Assembly: GCF_900102925.1 (NCBI RefSeq)
Contig: NZ_FNKI01000004.1
Span: forward strand, 1-64,000
Direction: 5' to 3'
DNA from: Flagellimonas zhangzhouensis
GTDB lineage: Bacteria > Bacteroidota > Bacteroidia > Flavobacteriales > Flavobacteriaceae
Length of the DNA: 64,000 nt
Shown here: piece by piece, positions 58,405 to 64,000 of the stretch
Position numbering within the stretch: position 1 is the stretch's first letter
Layout: each line of letters starts with the position of its first letter
Made by a program: the position numbers and the translations under genes
The notes under the pieces: model-generated
The model's input: only the letters and a program-made list of their open reading frames with translations
Told to the model about the DNA's origin: nothing
The model's database searches: none

Positions 58405-60945
58405 ATGGGCAACGCAAACAAAGCAGGATTTTCATGGTTATTAAAAATGGCGTGGCGCGATGGAAAAGCAAGCTACGGCAAACTTTTATTGTTTGTTTTT
58501 TCCATCACATTAGGAGTTTCCGCTGTGGTCAGTGTGCATTCGTTTAGTGGATTGCTAAAAGAAAATATAGCCTCCCAGTCCAAAGCACTCTTGGGTGCAG
58601 ATTACGTTATTGAAAGCGATAAACCAGTCAATGAAAAAGTGATGGGCATTATGGATTCCTTAGGTGGATTCGATGCCCGTGAAATCAATTTTACATCCAT
58701 GGCTGCTTTTCCTGATAAGGGAGGAACCAAATTGGTTGAGGTAAGGGGAGTGGAAGGTGGTTTTCCATTTTATGGAGATTTGGAAACAGAACCCACAACT
58801 GCCGCTACTGGTTTTAGAAATGGGTCAGCCTTGGTCGATGCAACTACCATGCTTCAACTTAATTTAAAGCAGGGCGATAGTATAAAATTGGGTGCTGTCA
58901 CCTTGCCCATTATAGGTACTTTGGAAAATGTTCCAGGAAGTAGCTCCGTTTTTGGAGCCATTGCACCCCCCGTACTTATTCCTTTTGAATTTATAGAGGC
59001 CACTGGATTGGTACAAACAGGAAGTCGAGTTGGGTATAAATACTATTTCGAGGCGGATGAAGGTCAGGATATGGCTTTGTTGAACGAGTCGTTATGGCGT
59101 GTAATGGATGAAAACGATGCTGATTTGGATACCCATTTATCTGAAGCGAGACGTTTGGGCAGACGCTATGAGAATTTTGGTAAATTCTTGAATCTGGTTG
59201 GATTTATTGCATTGTTGTTGGGGTGTGTTGGAATAGCCAGTGGAATGGGAATTTATGTTCAAATGAAGATAAAATCCATTGCAGTGCTCAAATGTTTGGG
59301 CGCATCCAAACGCCAAAGCTATCTCATATTTTTCATTCAAATAGCCTATATGGGAATCGTGGGAGGATTATTGGGTGCAGCAATTGGATATTTGCTTCAG
59401 CAATTATTCCCAGTATTATTGGGCGATTTATTACCAGTAGATGTTGATGTCACTATGTCGTTCCAAAGTATTTTGCTGGGACTGACCTTAGGGTTGGCGA
59501 TGTCTGTTTTGTTTGCCCTATATCCATTGATGAAAACACTTTATGTGTCTCCTTTGCAAACCTTACGGGTGGTTCAAGAACCAGAATCCAGATCTAAATG
59601 GGCAACAACAGCCGTTGGTTTGGGCATAGTTTTGTTTGTCTTTAGCTTTTCCTTGTGGCTGTTGGATGATGTGATGAGAGCATTATTTTTTGTAATAGGG
59701 CTGTTGGTTGTGTTTTTAATTCTGACTGGAATTGCCAAATTATTTATGACCGCCTTACAAAAGTTCTTCCCTCATTCTTGGGGCTTTATAGCACGTCAAA
59801 GTCTTAAAAATTTATTTCGACCACAAAACCAAACCTTGGTTTTGGTATTGGCCATTGGAATAGGAACCTTTTTAATAAGCACGCTATATTTTACCAAAGA
59901 TATGCTCTTGGAAAAGGCTGCTATTGAAGATAGAGCCAATAGTGCCAACATGATTTTGATGGATATTCAAAGTCAACAAGTGGAGTCGATCGCACAGACC
60001 ATTCAAGCTGCAGAAATGCCAGTAATTGACAAAATTCCAATCGTGACCATGCGTGTTGATGCTTTGAACGGTAGACCAGTCGATGAGATTCGAAAAGATA
60101 CCACGTCACAGGTAGGTCGTTGGATATTGAACCATGAATTTAGGGTTACCTATCGCGATAGTTTGATTGGTTCCGAAAGATTGCTTTTTGGGAATTGGGT
60201 AAGCAAAGTTGATTCGGATAAAGATGTCCCTATTTCCGTAAGCAGTGATTTTTCCAAAATGGCTAAGGTTTCTGTTGGTGACCCAGTGTCCTTTAATGTG
60301 CAGGGCAAAATAATGAGTACCGTGGTGCAAAGTGTCCGCGAAGTGGATTGGAGTAGGTTGCAACCCAATTTTTCAGTGGTGTTTCCCGCTGGGGTGCTCG
60401 AAAAGGCCCCTCAATTTGGTGTTATGACCACAAGAACAAATGATGATTTAGGTTCTGCAAAGTTGCAACAGCAGTTGGTGAGCAAATTTCCTAACGTGTC
60501 CATTCTGGACTTAAAACGAATCTTAAGTTTGTTAGAGGACATATTGGGTAAAATCAGTTGGGTTATCAATTTTATGGCATTCTTCAGCATTTTTGTGGGA
60601 GTAGCTGTTCTTATGGGTGCTATTTATAGCAGCAAACATCAACGGGTAAAGCAAGGTGCTTTGTTGAGGACATTAGGCGCGCAAGGTTCTCAAATCTTAA
60701 AAATGATTGCGATTGAATATTCAGTATTAGGATTCTTGGGAGCTTTTATGGGTGTTGTTCTTGCCGTTTTAGGAAGCTCATTATTGGCTTACATGCTTTT
60801 TGAAACCACTTTTGTCCCATCTTGGATACCATTTGCTATTATTCTACCAGCGATTACTTTTTTGGTCTTTGCCTTAGGTGTTGGAAATAGCATAAGTATT
60901 GTTAAGAATTCACCGCTTTCTGTATTGAAGAAGGAGAAAGAGTAG
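58405..60945 (+). CDS. ybbP: FtsX-like ABC permease, YbbP type
   Basis: An 846-residue membrane protein with ten predicted helices: one at the N-terminus, a large periplasmic domain, three helices with the FtsX fold (about 255-390), a central pair, a second periplasmic domain (about 505-690) and three final helices. The size and double-FtsX plan match YbbP. The ATG at 58405 is preferred to the TTG at 58399. It is translationally coupled to its ATPase. Confidence 0.9.
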   Translation: MGNANKAGFSWLLKMAWRDGKASYGKLLLFVFSITLGVSAVVSVHSFSGLLKENIASQSKALLGADYVIESDKPVNEKVMGIMDSLGGFDAREINFTSMAAFPDKGGTKLVEVRGVEGGFPFYGDLETEPTTAATGFRNGSALVDATTMLQLNLKQGDSIKLGAVTLPIIGTLENVPGSSSVFGAIAPPVLIPFEFIEATGLVQTGSRVGYKYYFEADEGQDMALLNESLWRVMDENDADLDTHLSEARRLGRRYENFGKFLNLVGFIALLLGCVGIASGMGIYVQMKIKSIAVLKCLGASKRQSYLIFFIQIAYMGIVGGLLGAAIGYLLQQLFPVLLGDLLPVDVDVTMSFQSILLGLTLGLAMSVLFALYPLMKTLYVSPLQTLRVVQEPESRSKWATTAVGLGIVLFVFSFSLWLLDDVMRALFFVIGLLVVFLILTGIAKLFMTALQKFFPHSWGFIARQSLKNLFRPQNQTLVLVLAIGIGTFLISTLYFTKDMLLEKAAIEDRANSANMILMDIQSQQVESIAQTIQAAEMPVIDKIPIVTMRVDALNGRPVDEIRKDTTSQVGRWILNHEFRVTYRDSLIGSERLLFGNWVSKVDSDKDVPISVSSDFSKMAKVSVGDPVSFNVQGKIMSTVVQSVREVDWSRLQPNFSVVFPAGVLEKAPQFGVMTTRTNDDLGSAKLQQQLVSKFPNVSILDLKRILSLLEDILGKISWVINFMAFFSIFVGVAVLMGAIYSSKHQRVKQGALLRTLGAQGSQILKMIAIEYSVLGFLGAFMGVVLAVLGSSLLAYMLFETTFVPSWIPFAIILPAITFLVFALGVGNSISIVKNSPLSVLKKEKE

Positions 60946-60986
60946 TGATTTGTGAGAAGTCCTTCTAGTTGATAATTTATGATAAT

Positions 60987-61011
60987 AAAAGCCCCTTTTA
61001 AAGGGGCTTTT
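60987..61011. terminator. Bidirectional terminator between convergent genes
   Basis: AAAAGCCCC (60987-60995) pairs with GGGGCTTTT (61003-61011) around a 7-base loop, with T-runs available on both strands. It serves the permease gene on the plus strand and the dehydrogenase operon on the minus strand. Confidence 0.88.
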
Positions 61012-61037
61012 TAATGAAATTATTTTTGGTTGAAGAC

Positions 61038-61691
61038 CTATATAGACCAAGCCTTTCCGCCTGTCAATGTCTGAAGGTCTCCACAACCGATGTACTCACC
61101 AGGTACTGGCAAATAGGCCAAAACCTCTTCACCAACATATTCCGATGATTTGTAGGCCCAAGTAGCCAGATCTCTCAATTCGGTCGCAAAGGAAAAACGG
61201 GAGATTTCCTCGTCAAGGGTAGCAGCTCCACCTTCTTTGATGGCTTCCATGTAATTCATAATGGCCTCAAAGTGCAGTTTCTCTTCCTCATCGGAACGCT
61301 TTTTAAGATATGTCTGCAAAGCAGGCTCAATATCCGCAGCTTCGATGTCCATTAACGATGACTTGCCAGAATCGGCAAGTACCTTGTCATAGAAGGCATC
61401 CATTTTCATCATAACAAATTCTCTTTGCTCCAACGGCATCACCTCGTCCAGATAGGCATCTATAAAAGTGTGCACGTTCATTTCTGTGGCAGAAGGTGTA
61501 TCGGTCTTTGGAAGGATCACGTCCACGGTCTGTGCCAGGGCGTCCCCTTTTTCCTTATCAAGGAAACTAGGGGTCCATTCCGCAAAGGCAGGTTTGTCCT
61601 TACAGCTGTTGAGCAGTGACAATAGCGTTGGAGTGGCCACGGCGTACCCGAAGGCCATCCCCATATTTTTGAGTGCTGATCTTCTTTCCAT
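61038..61691 (-). CDS. Gluconate 2-dehydrogenase subunit 3 family protein
   Basis: A 217-residue exported small subunit of a membrane-bound GMC dehydrogenase. The N-terminus MERRSALKNMG has a twin-arginine-like pair and is followed by a hydrophobic stretch ending in LLNSC, so export is by Tat and lipidation is possible. The rest is helical, with family residues such as ILPKTDTPSATEMNVHTFID. Its ATG overlaps the stop of the GMC gene by one base, so the two are one operon. Confidence 0.86.
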   Translation of the reverse strand: MERRSALKNMGMAFGYAVATPTLLSLLNSCKDKPAFAEWTPSFLDKEKGDALAQTVDVILPKTDTPSATEMNVHTFIDAYLDEVMPLEQREFVMMKMDAFYDKVLADSGKSSLMDIEAADIEPALQTYLKKRSDEEEKLHFEAIMNYMEAIKEGGAATLDEEISRFSFATELRDLATWAYKSSEYVGEEVLAYLPVPGEYIGCGDLQTLTGGKAWSI

Positions 61692-63409
61692 TATATGTTT
61701 CCTTTTTTAAGTTCTTGAACGGCATGGTTGGCAGCTCTGGCTGTGAATGCCATATAGGTCAACGAAGGGTTCACACAACTGGCAGAGGTCATAAAGGCCC
61801 CATCGGTCACATAAACGTTCTTACAAGCGTGCACTTGGTTGTTACCATTCACCACGGAGGTCTTGGGATCACGACCCATACGGGCAGTTCCCATTTCGTG
61901 AATGCCCAATCCAAGAGCACCAGGGTTGTCATATGGTTGTACATCTCTTAATCCAGCTTTTTCCAACATTTCAACAGCTTGCTGCTTCATGTCTTCGCGC
62001 ATTTTCCACTCGTTTTCTTTGAATTCCGCATCAAAAGTAACGGTAGGTAATCCCCACTTATCTTTTTTGTCATAATCCAAGGTCATTCGGTTGTCTTCAT
62101 ACGGAAGTACTTCTCCAAATCCTCCCATTCCGAAAGTCCAGCCACCTGGTTTTAACATGGCATCCTTGTAGTCTTTACCAAAGGATAATTCGGAAACACT
62201 TTCTTCCCAATTACCTCTACTGGCTCCACCTTGATATCCATATCCTCGGATAAAATCCTTCATGTTGGAATCACCACCCAAGTTTCTGAATCTAGGTACA
62301 TAAACACCACTTGGTTTTCTTCCTTTGTAGTATTTGTCATCAAATCCATCAAATTTTCCTGATGCGCCCACGCCTAAATGGTGGTCCATGATGTTTCTCC
62401 CTAACTGGTCAGAATCGTTACCCAGTCCATTTTCGAATCTATCGGATTTTGACTGCATTAAAATGGCAGTGGAAGCCATGGATGATGCACAAAGGAAAAT
62501 CACTTTGGCCTTGAATTCAAATGCCTCCTTGGTTTCCCTATCGATTACTTTAACGCCAGTAGCCAATTTGGTGTCTGGATCATAAATTACTTCATGAACA
62601 ATGGAGTCTGGTCGTAAAGTCAAGTTCCCAGTTCTTTCTGCAGTGGGTAGGGTAGAGGAAACACTACTAAAGTAGCCTCCAAAAGGACATCCTCTAATAC
62701 ATCTATTTCTAAATTGGCATCGCACACGGCCGTCACCTTCAAATTTTTTGTCACTGGTAATGTGGGCAGTTCTACCTGCGGTTACCACACGACCATTGAA
62801 TTTATCCGCAACTTGTTCACGGAAATGTTGCTCCACACAATTCAACTCCATCATGGGCTCGAAAATCCCATCTGGAAGCTGTGCAAGTCCTAAATTTTCT
62901 CCTGAAACTCCAATAAAGCTTTCCACTTTATCATACCAAGGGGCAATATCTTTGTAACGAACGGGCCAATCTACGGCAATACCATCATTTTTATTGGCTC
63001 CAAAATCAATATCGCTCCAACGGTAACTTTGACGTCCCCACATAATGGATCGACCTCCTACGTGGTATCCACGCATCCAATCAAAACGCTTTGTTTCGTT
63101 GTAAGGGTGTTCCAAATCGTTCACAAACCAGTGTTTGGAGGCAGCACTGGTAGTGTATCCTGTTCGGGATTGTTTTTCTTGTTGTTTAATATCTTCTCTG
63201 GTAGTGCTACCAGCATGTGGAAAATCCCAATTGTCCATGTTGGCGGTAGGGTAATCTTCGCGGTGTCTTACCATGGGGCCACGCTCCAGAACCAAGGTCT
63301 TAAGACCATTTTCGCAGAGTTCTTTTGCTGCCCAACCACCACTGATTCCTGTACCTACCACAATGGCATCATAGGATTCTTGTTCTTGGTTGTAATAAAA
63401 TTTACTCAT
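61691..63409 (-). CDS. GMC-family oxidoreductase (gluconate/sugar dehydrogenase large subunit)
   Basis: A 572-residue flavoprotein: N-terminal FAD-binding VVGTGISGGWAAKEL with ERGP, GGRSIMWGRQSYRW, a Cys cluster region (CQFRNRCIRGCPFGG) like the iron-sulfur or structural Cys site of this branch, and the C-terminal GMC signature ending in GAFMTSASCVNPSLTYMAFTARAANHAV. It oxidises alcohol groups of sugars or related compounds in the periplasm, exported with its Tat-signal partner. The substrate is unknown. The alpha-L-fucosidase gene is divergent 198 bp away, hinting at carbohydrate use. Confidence 0.9.
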   Translation of the reverse strand: MSKFYYNQEQESYDAIVVGTGISGGWAAKELCENGLKTLVLERGPMVRHREDYPTANMDNWDFPHAGSTTREDIKQQEKQSRTGYTTSAASKHWFVNDLEHPYNETKRFDWMRGYHVGGRSIMWGRQSYRWSDIDFGANKNDGIAVDWPVRYKDIAPWYDKVESFIGVSGENLGLAQLPDGIFEPMMELNCVEQHFREQVADKFNGRVVTAGRTAHITSDKKFEGDGRVRCQFRNRCIRGCPFGGYFSSVSSTLPTAERTGNLTLRPDSIVHEVIYDPDTKLATGVKVIDRETKEAFEFKAKVIFLCASSMASTAILMQSKSDRFENGLGNDSDQLGRNIMDHHLGVGASGKFDGFDDKYYKGRKPSGVYVPRFRNLGGDSNMKDFIRGYGYQGGASRGNWEESVSELSFGKDYKDAMLKPGGWTFGMGGFGEVLPYEDNRMTLDYDKKDKWGLPTVTFDAEFKENEWKMREDMKQQAVEMLEKAGLRDVQPYDNPGALGLGIHEMGTARMGRDPKTSVVNGNNQVHACKNVYVTDGAFMTSASCVNPSLTYMAFTARAANHAVQELKKGNI

Positions 63410-63607
63410 TTGTTCAGTTATTAAAGCTGTAATATATCAATTTCTCAACGGTTTTTTTCAATTCTTGAATCCATTAACATTATCCTTTTTGATGAATTTT
63501 GAGTTGAAGCAAAGAGAATGGGGAGGTTTAAAAACTTAATTTTTAATCCACTAAGAATGTAGTGCTAGGATTATTTTTATCTTCATCCCATTATAACTCG
63601 ATTAAAA

Positions 63608-64000
63608 GTGATTCGAAATTTTAACAGAACCCTAGCCATTTTAGCGATTTTAATCGCATTTTCCTGTCAAAAAAAAGAGAATGTAAGCCCACCTGAACCT
63701 TTGGGGGCACTACCTTCTCAAGATCAATTGGATTGGTACAAAATGGAAATGAACGCCTTTATCCATTTTACCATCAACACATTTACAGACAAGGAATGGG
63801 GGTATGGCGATGAATCACCCGAATTGTTTAATCCCACCGCTTTTGATGCCAACCAATGGATGCAAACTTTAAAGGAAGCGGGCTTTAAAGGAGTGGTGTT
63901 AACCGCTAAACACCATGATGGATTTGCACTTTGGCCATCGGCTTACACGGAACATTCCATTAAAAATAGCCCGTTTGAATCAGGGAAGGGAGATATAGTG
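63608..64000 (+). CDS. Alpha-L-fucosidase (GH29), N-terminal part, cut by the window end
   Basis: Open from a GTG at 63608 to the end of the window, 131 codons. The lipoprotein signal LAILIAFSC is followed by the GH29 catalytic domain start: MEMNAFIHFTINTFTDKEWGYG, FNPTAFDANQWMQTLKEAGFKGVVLTAKHHDGFALWPS. The HHDGF box is the family signature. It would act on fucosylated glycans at the cell surface or periplasm. No ATG is available before the signal, so GTG is the likely start. The catalytic nucleophile lies beyond the window. Confidence 0.88.
   Translation, partial: MIRNFNRTLAILAILIAFSCQKKENVSPPEPLGALPSQDQLDWYKMEMNAFIHFTINTFTDKEWGYGDESPELFNPTAFDANQWMQTLKEAGFKGVVLTAKHHDGFALWPSAYTEHSIKNSPFESGKGDIV

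Overview
The window looks like a chromosomal segment of a marine-type Flavobacteriaceae member (Bacteroidota). Supporting signs are TonB-dependent receptors with N-terminal carboxypeptidase-regulatory-like domains, SCSSD-type lipoprotein signals, a CzcA-TolC fusion, a DUF6660-type remnant, very weak Shine-Dalgarno sites, and promoters with the Bacteroidota -7 element TAnnTTTG. No tRNA, rRNA or CRISPR array was recognised.

Layout. (1) 1-4.9 kb: a CDF metal transporter, a small lipoprotein, a PAP2 phosphatase overlapping an ArnT-like glycosyltransferase, and a small unknown gene. (2) 5.1-21.8 kb, visibly richer in G+C: an OmpR-type response regulator and histidine kinase, a TonB-dependent receptor, two PepSY-like proteins, an LTA-synthase-like phosphoglycerol transferase, a lipid kinase, two PAP2 phosphatases around an HD phosphohydrolase, a TolC/adaptor/RND efflux system and a patatin. 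(3) 21.8-23.1 kb: DUF1003 and MscS genes. (4) 23.4-44.1 kb, A+T-rich island bounded by identical IS21-type ends: gene fragments; a heavy-metal RND operon (CzcA-TolC fusion, adaptor, VTT and DUF1232 membrane proteins, porin, methyltransferase); a second HD/kinase/regulator set paralogous to region 2; a PhoB-like regulator; two large TonB receptors around a secreted lipoprotein; and an integrase stub. (5) 44.06-46.61 kb: an IS21-family element with a frameshifted istA, followed by the last part of a second RND pump. (6) 46.9-50.8 kb: a porin, imelysin and di-heme oxidoreductase operon. (7) 51.3-64 kb: ordinary flavobacterial genes (DinB, DMT exporter, carbonic anhydrase, Crp-like, ArsR/LLM/SBF set, TesA-YbbA-YbbP locus, GMC dehydrogenase, start of an alpha-L-fucosidase).

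The most notable result is a shared promoter design. Eight promoters carry two or three copies of a CTTWARA-like heptamer at exact 11-bp pitch, and the last copy ends exactly 9 bp before a TAnnTTTG-like -7 element. Five lie in region 2, before the regulator, the TonB receptor, the first PepSY gene, the LTA-synthase-like gene and a PAP2 gene. Three lie in the island, before the paralogous regulator, its HD gene and a TonB receptor. Direct repeats at one helical turn are typical of OmpR-family operators. I therefore infer that the two paralogous two-component systems recognise the same operator and control themselves and an envelope phospholipid-remodelling regulon. In that model the LTA-synthase-like enzyme releases diacylglycerol, the lipid kinase recycles it, and the PAP2 enzymes remove lipid phosphates. 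I do not recognise this as a described system. The inducing signal is unknown; metals or membrane damage are plausible from the neighbours.

Limits: all family calls come from reading motifs, without a database search. Base-composition remarks come from a few hand-counted 60-base lines. Substrates of the transporters and receptors are not determined.
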